64,000 bases of DNA from Chitinophaga silvatica (lineage in GTDB: Bacteria; Bacteroidota; Bacteroidia; Chitinophagales; Chitinophagaceae). The stretch is taken from NCBI RefSeq assembly GCF_003419895.1, contig NZ_QPMM01000010.1, positions 124,001 to 188,000 of the forward strand, read 5' to 3'. Position 1 is the first letter of the stretch; each line of letters starts with the position of its first letter. Of the stretch, positions 54,527 through 62,560 are shown in pieces. The translations under genes were made by a program, and so were the position numbers. The notes under the pieces are model-generated. The model saw nothing but the letters and a program-made list of their open reading frames with translations. It searched no databases and was not told the DNA's origin.

Positions 54527-55392
54527 AATGCTAACGCATACAAATTATGAAAAAAATAACCCGGTATTTCCTGCATTTTAGTGATGTAATTAAATCCAGG
54601 AACCCGTTGAATCCACTCGAGATGTGGAATAAACTTATACATTTCCTGGTAAACACCTGCATCTGTAGCTACTGTTCCACCTAATTTCACCTTCACTAAC
54701 TGCTCATTCAGCCCTAATTGCCGTAGGATATTCACCATTGCATAAACCACATCCAGCCCTCCTTCATAGTCGGCTTCCTTCTGTATTAACAGTTTTCCAC
54801 CTTTATAAACAGTCATTGTAAAGCTCAGCTGCTCAACTTCTATGAATACAATTCCTTCCGCTGCATTAAAATCAAAATCCATCGGATAGGATTGCAAAAG
54901 GGCTGTATTTGCATGGATTACAAGATCAGTAGAAAACTCTTTCCGCAGAAAACCCAGCAAATCCTTATCTACACTGTAGATATTTACGGCATCCATCTTA
55001 TTGCTCTGATCTGCCAGCACCGCTTCCTGTATTTTTTCAGATACCGAAAAATGCAGATAATCCTTTTTAAGCGAAGGATTATAATAGCATGAAGGTACAA
55101 TTACCTGGTCGCTGGTCTTAAATGCCAGCAATACAGATTTAAAGGCTGTTAACAGGAGTTTATCCGTATCAAAAACCTGTTCAATCATTTCCAAATCCGC
55201 CACAGCCAGTTTACTAGGCGTATATTTGTAGGATTTCAGGGCAAGAAACTTATTGGCTGCTGTATCGTACACTACATAACTAAACGTCCCATTCCCCACA
55301 AGCACTAATAAACTACAGGCAGTGAGATCTGTTTCCAGTAAAGTTTCATCATCTACTGTAAAAGCTGGAAATATGTTGTAAGCTACGTGCAT
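54517..55392 (-). CDS. DUF3822 protein
   Basis: A 291-residue protein with an actin/ASKHA-like layout: two similar halves of alternating strands, for example CSLLVLVGNGTFSYVVYDTAANKFLALKSY and EGIVFIEVEQLSFTMTVYKGGKLLIQKEADYEGG. It overlaps rsmD by 10 bases, a pairing typical of Bacteroidota. Function unknown. Confidence 0.82.
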   Translation of the reverse strand: MHVAYNIFPAFTVDDETLLETDLTACSLLVLVGNGTFSYVVYDTAANKFLALKSYKYTPSKLAVADLEMIEQVFDTDKLLLTAFKSVLLAFKTSDQVIVPSCYYNPSLKKDYLHFSVSEKIQEAVLADQSNKMDAVNIYSVDKDLLGFLRKEFSTDLVIHANTALLQSYPMDFDFNAAEGIVFIEVEQLSFTMTVYKGGKLLIQKEADYEGGLDVVYAMVNILRQLGLNEQLVKVKLGGTVATDAGVYQEMYKFIPHLEWIQRVPGFNYITKMQEIPGYFFHNLYALALCV

Positions 55393-55488
55393 ATTTTACC
55401 ATTCAAATGAATTACAATAATAATCTTTTTCAGTTATTGGTACAGTGCTTTTGTTCTTTTTATATGAAGAGATGATGACAATACCCCC

Positions 55489-55496
55489 TATCTTTG
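55489..55496 (+). promoter_or_regulatory. -7 element for the MATE gene
   Basis: Exact TATCTTTG ending 24 bases before the ATG at 55521. It overlaps the in-frame TTG at 55494, which therefore cannot be the start. No good -33 is seen. Confidence 0.5.
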
Positions 55497-55520
55497 TTGC
55501 CCGCACCTATTATCTATCAT

Positions 55521-56852
55521 ATGCAGCTGGAAGTCAATTACCGGGAAATTCTAAAGATTGCAGGTCCAATTTGCCTGGCACTAATTATCCCTCAGATCAA
55601 TCATATCACTAATACGGCGTTCCTGGGCAGGTTGGGCGAATTTGAACTGGCTGCCAATGGTATTGCCGGTATTTATTACCTGGTAATGTATATGATTGCA
55701 TATGGACTGAACAATGGCATGCAGGTATTGATCGCCCGGCGGGCCGGACAACGGCAGTTTAGCGGCATCGGGCAATTATTCTCAAATGGGATTCAGCTCG
55801 GACTTGTTTTCTCATTGCTGGCAATTGCCATTACGCTGCTGGCTGCTCCCTGGTTTTTCTCAAAAAGCTTACATGATAAACATATCTACGAAGCAGCAGT
55901 TTCGTTTATCCATATCCGGATCTGGGGATTGCCATTTCTGATGCTGCTAAACATGGCTAATGCCTTTTATATTGGCAGTGGCCACAGTAAAGTATTGGCT
56001 GCCACATCCTTATGCCAGGAGTTTGTGAATATCGCTTTCGATTATTTCCTGATTTTTGGTAAGGCTGGATTCCCGCATATGGGGTTGAATGGTGCTGCTG
56101 TGGCATCTATCATTGCTGAAATCACAGGATGTTCTGTAGCGTTTTCAATTCTGTTTCTAAAAAAATACCACCTGAAATATGAATTATTCAGATACCTCAA
56201 AATTCAGTGGAATATTGTGCTGAATATTCTGAATGTATCGGCTCCTATTATAGTACAATTCCTTTTTAGTATAGGTAGCTGGTTTGTCTTTTTTATATTT
56301 ATCGAACATCTGGGAGAGCGCCCGCTGGCTGTTTCCAATATGTTGAGAAGCATTTTTGGATTGTTTGGAATTTTCACCTGGTCGCTGGCTGCTGCCTGCA
56401 ATACCATGGTTAGTAATGTCATCGGACAAGGGCGTAGCAATCTTGTATTTTCTGCCATCCGAAAAATTGCGTGGCTTAGTCTCTTATGCGCATTAACCGT
56501 CTGTATTATTATTAACCTGTTTCCATATACGCTTCTGAAAATCTATACCACCAACAACGACCTGATTGCGGCTGCAATACCAAGTATTCGTGTTATCACT
56601 ATTAGTACATTATTGATGGCTATATCGGCTGTTGTGATGAGTGGGGTTTTGGGAACCGGTAATACGAAGATGAACCTGATTACAGAAATCGCAGCAGTAA
56701 TTGGCTATTTATGGTATTGCGATATAGTGATAGAACGTATGCATAGCCCACTCCAATGGGCCTGGGGGGCCGATTTCATTTATTGGGTGATCATCTTTAT
56801 CATGAGTTTCTGGTATTTAAGAAGCGGTAGATGGAAAGGCAAGGAGATATAA
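55521..56852 (+). CDS. MATE-family efflux transporter
   Basis: A 443-residue inner-membrane protein with twelve hydrophobic helices. The first helix region EILKIAGPICLALIIPQINHITNTAFLGRLGE is the MATE start, and the two halves repeat the fold. It exports organic cations or drugs in exchange for sodium or protons; substrate unknown. The start at 55521 is set by the -7 element at 55489-55496. Confidence 0.93.
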   Translation: MQLEVNYREILKIAGPICLALIIPQINHITNTAFLGRLGEFELAANGIAGIYYLVMYMIAYGLNNGMQVLIARRAGQRQFSGIGQLFSNGIQLGLVFSLLAIAITLLAAPWFFSKSLHDKHIYEAAVSFIHIRIWGLPFLMLLNMANAFYIGSGHSKVLAATSLCQEFVNIAFDYFLIFGKAGFPHMGLNGAAVASIIAEITGCSVAFSILFLKKYHLKYELFRYLKIQWNIVLNILNVSAPIIVQFLFSIGSWFVFFIFIEHLGERPLAVSNMLRSIFGLFGIFTWSLAAACNTMVSNVIGQGRSNLVFSAIRKIAWLSLLCALTVCIIINLFPYTLLKIYTTNNDLIAAAIPSIRVITISTLLMAISAVVMSGVLGTGNTKMNLITEIAAVIGYLWYCDIVIERMHSPLQWAWGADFIYWVIIFIMSFWYLRSGRWKGKEI

Positions 56853-56900
56853 AAAAGAACAGCAGAAAACAGTCTGTAGCCGTTTTCTGCTGTTCTTTTT
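56852..56900. terminator. Bidirectional terminator between MATE and TPR genes
   Basis: A perfect 19-bp stem, arms 56852-56870 and 56882-56900, with A run before and T run after. Confidence 0.95.
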
Positions 56901-56914
56901 AGTGAATGAGTTTA

Positions 56915-57670
56915 TTATTGAAGGTCATCCAGCATTTTCTTGCAATCCGCTTTGATACTGGCGTCATCCTGTGTAATATTTCTGAGTGTCAGTGCTTTTT
57001 TCAAAACGTCAATAGCTTTGTCTTGCTGATCATTTTCCTTGTATGCCTTAGCTAATTCATAGTAATTAAGAATAAAGCCAGGATCTAACTGGCGGCATTT
57101 TTCATAGTTGGCGATGGCATTTTGCAGAGAACCGTCAGGTAATCCGCCAAAAAGCATTTTAGCAGCTCCTCTTTCAAAAGCATTCAGGTTAGCTACTTCA
57201 TAATTCCATTTACCAAGTACGTGATAGCCTTGAGCCAGGTTAGGATCTTGTTTAATGGCCAGTTCAGCATATTTCTTTACATCCTTTGATGCGGCTACTT
57301 TATCTTTTGCCCCGGAGATCAGGGCAATTCTACCCATTGCGATAGCCATTGAAAGGTTTGACTGAGCGCTGTTGGGATCAACCTTTAAAGCTTCCTGGGC
57401 ATAGCTTTTAGCTTGATTAAAATAACTGATCTTATCGGCTTTATCTTTTTGTCTGTTACCAATTCGTGAAGATAGTTGGCTGGCCTGGTTCAGAGCGTCG
57501 AGCTCTGTAGGTTGAATTTTAAGGATATCCTTATCTTTCTGTAATGCATCCGTCTCCTTCATTTGCTTTTCCAGTTGTTTGGCTTCTTCTACCATTTCAT
57601 TAACACTTTGAGCTTGAAGGGATAGCCCACCAAGTACAAAAAAAGCTGCTGCCAGGAGCTGTTTCAACAT
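56915..57670 (-). CDS. Periplasmic TPR-repeat protein
   Basis: A 251-residue protein with signal peptide MLKQLLAAAFFVLGGLSLQAQ. Tetratricopeptide units are visible, for example SYAQEALKVDPNSAQSNLSMAIAMGR, AELAIKQDPNLAQGYHVLGKWNYE and KCRQLDPGFILNYYELAKAYKENDQQDKAIDVLKKAL. Such proteins act as scaffolds; the partner is unknown. Confidence 0.88.
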   Translation of the reverse strand: MLKQLLAAAFFVLGGLSLQAQSVNEMVEEAKQLEKQMKETDALQKDKDILKIQPTELDALNQASQLSSRIGNRQKDKADKISYFNQAKSYAQEALKVDPNSAQSNLSMAIAMGRIALISGAKDKVAASKDVKKYAELAIKQDPNLAQGYHVLGKWNYEVANLNAFERGAAKMLFGGLPDGSLQNAIANYEKCRQLDPGFILNYYELAKAYKENDQQDKAIDVLKKALTLRNITQDDASIKADCKKMLDDLQ

Positions 57671-57776
57671 AGGACAGGATTTTTTACAGTGAAATAATTG
57701 ATTAACTTATGAATATAAATTTACGAAAATTACAAATGACAACCGTTATGGATATCCAAAAATTCTTTCTGTTTAG

Positions 57777-58127
57777 TTAGTATGTTTTTTCCAGGGAGAC
57801 CAATGAGTTTCTGATGGATGCACCCATAGGAGGATTCATTTTACGGAGGGTGACTAAACTATGTTGGATGGCAGGATAGCGCTCTTTAAGTTGAGTTGTA
57901 ATTGCGTATACTACTTCTTCCAGTAAAGGCTTTGGAATAGCCATTATTTCGCTGGCTACTTCGTAGATTCCCTGATAATTGACGGTATCAGCCAGGTCGT
58001 CTATTTCCCGGGTATCGGGAATCCGAACGGCAATATCGAGAAGGAAGGTATTTCCAATAATTGTTTCTTCCTGATACAAGCCATGGTAGGCATAAAAAGA
58101 GGCTTGTTCTAAGGCAATGGTAAGCAT
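57777..58127 (-). CDS. folB: Dihydroneopterin aldolase
   Basis: A 116-residue folate-synthesis enzyme. The family features LEQASFYAYHGLYQEET (substrate Glu region), DLADTVNYQGIYEV and RKMNPPMGASIRNSLVSLEK are clear. It follows the trxB terminator on the same strand. Confidence 0.94.
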   Translation of the reverse strand: MLTIALEQASFYAYHGLYQEETIIGNTFLLDIAVRIPDTREIDDLADTVNYQGIYEVASEIMAIPKPLLEEVVYAITTQLKERYPAIQHSLVTLRKMNPPMGASIRNSLVSLEKTY

Positions 58128-58140
58128 GAGATAATATTAA

Positions 58141-58170
58141 AAAAGGATAACAGGTGGCTGTTATCCTTTT
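58141..58170. terminator. Terminator after trxB
   Basis: Perfect 13-bp stem AAAAGGATAACAG/CTGTTATCCTTTT with loop GTGG. Confidence 0.93.
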
Positions 58171-58179
58171 TATTATTTA

Positions 58180-59130
58180 TTAATGTTGATGTTCTTTTGC
58201 GGATAGATATCTTTCTGCATCCAGGGCAGCCATACATCCACTTCCGGCAGCAGTAACGGCTTGTCTGTAAATCTTATCCTGTACGTCTCCGCAGGCGAAA
58301 ACTCCTTCTACGTTAGTACGGGAAGTACCAGGAACGGTAACGATATAATCCTGTTCGTCTAATTGCAGATAATCTTTAAAGATAGCTGAATTAGGTTGGT
58401 GGCCAATTGCCACGAAGAATGCGCTAACGGCGATATCTTTTTTCTCCTGGGTTTTATTGTTGTAGATGCGTAAACCTTCTACTTTATTTTCTCCCAATAC
58501 TTCATCGGCTTCACTATTCCAGTAAACAATGATATTGGATGTTTTCAGTACACGGTCCTGCATTACTTTAGAAGCTCTCATTTCGTCGCGGCGTACCAGC
58601 ATATGCACGGTGCTGCACATTTTAGAGAGGTAAAGTGCTTCTTCGGCGGCGGTATCACCAGCACCTACGATAGCTACTTCTTTACCACGGAAGAAGAAAC
58701 CATCGCATACTGCGCAGGCAGAAACTCCGCTACCATTGAGGCGTTGCTCGGAAGGAAGTCCTAACCACTTTGCAGAAGCACCTGTAGCGATGATAATTGC
58801 GTCGGCGGTTATTTCCTTTTCTTCGTCGATAACTACTTTATAAGGTTGTTTGCTAAAATCTACTGATGTGGCCATTCCATAGCGGATATCGGCACCCATG
58901 CGGGTAGCTTGTTTTTCGAAATCCACCATCATTTCAGGGCCTTGTATACCTTCCGGATAACCAGGATAGTTTTCTACTTCTGTAGTGATAGTCAACTGAC
59001 CACCAGGTTGAATACCCTGGTATAATACTGGTTTAAGGTTGGCTCTTGAGGCATATATAGCAGCGGTATATCCGGCAGGGCCAGAACCGATAATCAATAA
59101 ATGCACATGCTCTTGTTGCTTGTTTTCCAT
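58180..59130 (-). CDS. trxB: Thioredoxin-disulfide reductase
   Basis: Reduces thioredoxin with NADPH through FAD. Of 316 residues, the FAD motif LIIGSGPAG is at 13-21, the redox pair CAVC (Cys139 and Cys142) and the NADPH loop VAIVGAGDTAAEEALYL are in place, and the C-terminal FACGDVQDKIYRQAVTAAGSG is typical. Confidence 0.97.
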   Translation of the reverse strand: MENKQQEHVHLLIIGSGPAGYTAAIYASRANLKPVLYQGIQPGGQLTITTEVENYPGYPEGIQGPEMMVDFEKQATRMGADIRYGMATSVDFSKQPYKVVIDEEKEITADAIIIATGASAKWLGLPSEQRLNGSGVSACAVCDGFFFRGKEVAIVGAGDTAAEEALYLSKMCSTVHMLVRRDEMRASKVMQDRVLKTSNIIVYWNSEADEVLGENKVEGLRIYNNKTQEKKDIAVSAFFVAIGHQPNSAIFKDYLQLDEQDYIVTVPGTSRTNVEGVFACGDVQDKIYRQAVTAAGSGCMAALDAERYLSAKEHQH

Positions 59131-59146
59131 ACTTTTTGCTGTATAA

Positions 59147-60028
59147 TTACTTTCTGATATAAATAGTTTTATAGCTTACCTCGTATCCACCCCAATATCC
59201 CAAGGCACCGTTAACGTTACCTATGATGCGGGTTGGCGACGAAAAGGGATTGCCGTTAGTATTAAAGGCATAATCGACGGTTCGCCAGAAATCCCAGGTT
59301 GAGTTGTCAATATTACAAAACTTCAGGGTAATGGTGTCGCCTCTGCTGAATAATGCATAGGTAACAGGGTCTGGTTTTGTGTTTCTGTCAACTCCTGCGT
59401 CCAGGGGAATTTCAAATGTTGTGCCGTTCACAATATGATCGTCGATTACGGAATTCAGACTAGGCAAAAAAGGGCGTCTGTTTACTTTAGTAAAGTAACG
59501 GACGTAGTTATTGCTGGTTGGATTGTCTGTAATCCTTGCCCAGAGCCTTACTTTGGTGGTGTCGTTGTCTAACAGCACTTTGGTGGCCCAGAGGGAATCG
59601 AGATGCATTCCTGTCAGTGGAATAGAAGTAACTGCCTTATATGTCTTATTGTCAGTACTAATTTGCAGGGTATAGGTTTCACCTGATTTCCCTTTAAAAA
59701 GATCACCTGGTTGGCCAAGTTCTGGTCTGTAGACATAATATTCTGCACCGGATGGTGAGAAAGCCTTTTGTTCTTTTAATTCCATGGTTTTTACTCCGGT
59801 GGAAACGCTGACGGTAGCGTCATGAACATACATATTGATTAGTGTAAGGGAATCTATACTGGAAAAATAATTCAGGCTATGCGTAAGTATAACTTGCGGA
59901 TAATTATTATTCTCAATAATACCTTCAACGACTAATTGCGGTACTGATGTTTGAACATGAACGCTGATATCCTTTTCACAGGCAGAAAACAGGAAAACTG
60001 TCAGGGTTCCTAGAAGTATCAGGCGCAT
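59147..60028 (-). CDS. DUF4249 lipoprotein
   Basis: A 293-residue lipoprotein from ATG 60028; the in-frame start at 60067 is in the sigma terminator. Lipobox LFSAC puts the lipidated Cys at about 17, followed by EKDISVHVQTSVPQLVVEGI and a beta-rich body similar in style to the DUF4249 protein at 23782. No TonB receptor gene is adjacent, unlike that copy. An exact -7 TATTTTTG is only 5 bases upstream of the start. Gap to trxB is 16 bases. Confidence 0.8.
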   Translation of the reverse strand: MRLILLGTLTVFLFSACEKDISVHVQTSVPQLVVEGIIENNNYPQVILTHSLNYFSSIDSLTLINMYVHDATVSVSTGVKTMELKEQKAFSPSGAEYYVYRPELGQPGDLFKGKSGETYTLQISTDNKTYKAVTSIPLTGMHLDSLWATKVLLDNDTTKVRLWARITDNPTSNNYVRYFTKVNRRPFLPSLNSVIDDHIVNGTTFEIPLDAGVDRNTKPDPVTYALFSRGDTITLKFCNIDNSTWDFWRTVDYAFNTNGNPFSSPTRIIGNVNGALGYWGGYEVSYKTIYIRK

Positions 60029-60060
60029 AGGTGCAAAAATAAGGGGTATGAAATAAAATA

Positions 60061-60096
60061 AGAACACCGGCCATGTATTTAACAGGCCGGTGTTCT
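60061..60096. terminator. Bidirectional terminator of the primary sigma gene
   Basis: AGAACACCGGCC and GGCCGGTGTTCT perfect 12-bp arms. Confidence 0.9.
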
Positions 60097-60199
60097 TATA
60101 GAATAAAGAGGATTAGTAGAGATTATCCTATTTAATGATTTTCTTCTACAAGTCAGCAACTTCAAAGGAAAAATCAAAAAATGATCAAATATTTATCTA

Positions 60200-61057
60200 T
60201 TATCCCAGGTAAGATTTTAGTGCGCCGCTATAACGAGCTTTCTGAAGCCTTTTAATAGCGCGTTCTTTAATTTGCCTGATCCTTTCTTTAGTCAGATCGT
60301 ATTTCTGACCGATTTGTTCGATTGTTGCGCCATTTTCACCATCCAGACCAAAATAAGCATTTACGATTTCAGCTTCGCGAGGGCTTAAGGATTTCAGGAC
60401 CCTTTTAATTTCCTCACGGAGTGAATCTCTCATAACGTCATCGTCAGTAATATCACCACCTTCCAGCAAATCGCCCATCGCTACGTCTTCAGCCTCGTGC
60501 ACAGGTGCATCCAATGACATGTGGCGTGTATTGCTTTGGAAGATATTATTGATCTCTGATTCAGACATTTCCAGGATTTCTGCGAGTTCCTCGGTAGACG
60601 GTTCCCGTTCGTTTTCCTGTTCGAATGCCATGTAAGCTTTGTTAGCTTTATTATAGGTGCCAATTTTATTTTGCGGTAACCTAACAAGACGACCTTGTTC
60701 GGCTAAAGCCTGCAGGATGGATTGGCGAATCCACCAAACTGCATAGGAAATGAATTTGAAACCTTTTGTTTCATCGAAACGTTGTGCCGCTTTGATCAAG
60801 CCAAGATTACCTTCATTAATAAGGTCGCTAAGGCTAAGGCCTTGGTGCTGATATTGCTTGGCAACAGAAACAACGAAACGCAAGTTTCCTGTAGTCAATC
60901 TTTCAAGAGCCTTTTGATCGCCCATTTTAATACGTTGCGCCAAAACGGTCTCTTCCTCAGGTGTTAACAAAGGGATCTTCGAGATTTCCTGCAGGTACTT
61001 TTCTACCGCCTGCGAATCACGATTGGTGATCTGGGTGGCAATTTTAAGTTGCCTCAT
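60200..61057 (-). CDS. rpoD: Primary (RpoD/SigA-type) RNA polymerase sigma factor
   Basis: A 285-residue group 1/2 sigma-70 protein. Region 1.2 starts DSQAVEKYLQEISKIPLLTPEEE; region 2 has NLRFVVSVAKQYQHQGLSLSDLINEGNLGLIKAAQRFDETKGFKFISYAVWWIRQSI; region 4 has LSPREAEIVNAYFGLDGENG and LTKERIRQIKERAIKRL. Short length without region 1.1 is usual for the housekeeping sigma of Bacteroidota. It would recognise the TTTG/TAnnTTTG promoters seen here. Confidence 0.93.
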   Translation of the reverse strand: MRQLKIATQITNRDSQAVEKYLQEISKIPLLTPEEETVLAQRIKMGDQKALERLTTGNLRFVVSVAKQYQHQGLSLSDLINEGNLGLIKAAQRFDETKGFKFISYAVWWIRQSILQALAEQGRLVRLPQNKIGTYNKANKAYMAFEQENEREPSTEELAEILEMSESEINNIFQSNTRHMSLDAPVHEAEDVAMGDLLEGGDITDDDVMRDSLREEIKRVLKSLSPREAEIVNAYFGLDGENGATIEQIGQKYDLTKERIRQIKERAIKRLQKARYSGALKSYLG

Positions 61058-61385
61058 ATGAAAAATTGTATTGGTTTATAAATTAATAACAGCGAAAGAA
61101 TTTTTTTGTTCGATTAATGAAAATTATTAACTTACAAAGTTTCCCGCGCTTTATTGTTCTTTTCTAAAATAAAGTCTGCAAAGATCGTGCTAAGCAATCA
61201 CTCTACCAAATCCTTCTTATATTTGTCAGCATACTAACAAAGTACACTTTAATAACGAATTTTTATAGTGTTTTAGTTGCCTGAAAGGCACGGTTTATCT
61301 AAATTTTAACAATTGATAAAGAATCATTATTAAATTATCAACATAACTAATTTATAGCTTACGCACTTGCAAATTTTTCAATAAA
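61058..61385. other. Intergenic region between divergent rpoD and threonine aldolase
   Basis: About 330 AT-rich bases. Apart from the rpoD promoter (61180-61210) I see no structured element and no gene. Confidence 0.6.
61180..61210 (-). promoter_or_regulatory. Promoter for rpoD
   Basis: Minus strand: exact -33 TTTG (61207-61210), 19-base spacer, -7 GATCTTTG (61180-61187, one mismatch). The leader would be about 115 bases. Confidence 0.6.
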
Positions 61386-62402
61386 ATGATTGACTTTAGA
61401 AGCGACACTTTTACACGCCCCACCCCTGGTATGTTACAAGCCATGTTAAACGCCAAGGTGGGTGACGACGTTTTTGGCGAAGATCCGAGCGTAAATAAAT
61501 TAGAAGCCATCCTGGCAGACTATTTTGGCAAAGAGGCAGCCTTGTACTGCCCTTCCGGCACAATGAGCAACCAAATTGCCATTAAAGTACATACGTTGCC
61601 AGGCGATGAAGTGGTTTGCAGCGATCTCGCTCACGTTTACATCTATGAAGGCGGTGGGATCGCATTCAATGCTGGCGCCCAAACCCGCCCGATTATCGGC
61701 GACAGAGGCATGATCACCGCCGAACAGGTGGAAGCAGCCATTAATCCCGATGATGTACATAAAGCCCGCACCAGCCTCGTATGCCTCGAAAATACCTCCA
61801 ACAGAGGGGGCGGATGCTGCTATGACTGGAAAGAAATTGAAAAAATAGCTGCCGTTTGCCGTAAACACTCCCTGGCCCTGCACCTGGATGGCGCCCGGCT
61901 TTTTAATGCCCTCGTAGCCACCGGTCAGGATCCTAAAGTATACGGACAAACATTCGATAGTATCTCCGTTTGCCTCAATAAAGGCATGGGCTGCCCTATG
62001 GGCTCCGTATTGCTAGGCAGTAAAGCCTTTATCAAAGAAGCCAGACGAATTCGCAAAAAATTAGGCGGGGGCCTGCGACAAGCCGGCTACATGGCCGCTA
62101 CCGGCATTTATGCAATGGAAAATAACATCGCAAGATTAGCCGATGATCATGCACACGCCAGACAAATTGCCGATACTTTACTTACCAGGTCATTTGTCGC
62201 CAATATGTTACCCGTAGATACCAATATTCTCATATTTGAAGTCAACGGAGGCTGGACGCCCGTCAGCTTTGTTGAATATCTGAAACAACACGATATTCTG
62301 GTCACCGCTATTTCGCCCACACAGATCAGATTGGTTACGCATCTGGATATTACGCCTGAAATGACCGCCAAAACCTGCAGTGTTATTGCAGCAATGAGCT
62401 AA
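61386..62402 (+). CDS. ltaE: Low-specificity L-threonine aldolase
   Basis: A 338-residue PLP enzyme that splits threonine or allo-threonine into glycine and acetaldehyde. The N terminus MIDFRSDTFTRPTPGML, HLDGARLFNA (PLP Asp168) and the PLP-lysine region SVCLNKGMGCPMGS (Lys199) fit the fold-I threonine aldolase family. It stands alone. Confidence 0.9.
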   Translation: MIDFRSDTFTRPTPGMLQAMLNAKVGDDVFGEDPSVNKLEAILADYFGKEAALYCPSGTMSNQIAIKVHTLPGDEVVCSDLAHVYIYEGGGIAFNAGAQTRPIIGDRGMITAEQVEAAINPDDVHKARTSLVCLENTSNRGGGCCYDWKEIEKIAAVCRKHSLALHLDGARLFNALVATGQDPKVYGQTFDSISVCLNKGMGCPMGSVLLGSKAFIKEARRIRKKLGGGLRQAGYMAATGIYAMENNIARLADDHAHARQIADTLLTRSFVANMLPVDTNILIFEVNGGWTPVSFVEYLKQHDILVTAISPTQIRLVTHLDITPEMTAKTCSVIAAMS

Positions 62403-62417
62403 AAATTCGGGATAAGA

Positions 62418-62463
62418 CGATAAATTAACAGGGCGGGCTTTAACCCGCCCTGTTAATTTATCG
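62418..62463 (+). terminator. Long hairpin between threonine aldolase and valS
   Basis: A perfect 20-bp stem (arms 62418-62437 and 62444-62463) around the loop CTTTAA. There is no T run immediately after, so termination is probable but not certain. Confidence 0.65.
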
Positions 62464-62506
62464 CCCATAACTGCAGTCTGATTGTCATCGGCTTTCGTAA
62501 CTTAAT

Positions 62507-62537
62507 TTTCATCTCTGCTTAATCTCTTTTATTTTTG
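62507..62537 (+). promoter_or_regulatory. Promoter for valS
   Basis: -33 TTTC (62507-62510, one mismatch), 19-base spacer, exact -7 TATTTTTG (62530-62537), about 24 bases before the ATG at 62561. Confidence 0.6.
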
Positions 62538-62560
62538 CAACCTTATACATTATAAATAGC

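Noticed and set aside
61500..61949. 149-codon minus-strand frame
   Set aside because: Antisense to threonine aldolase, whose catalytic residues are conserved.
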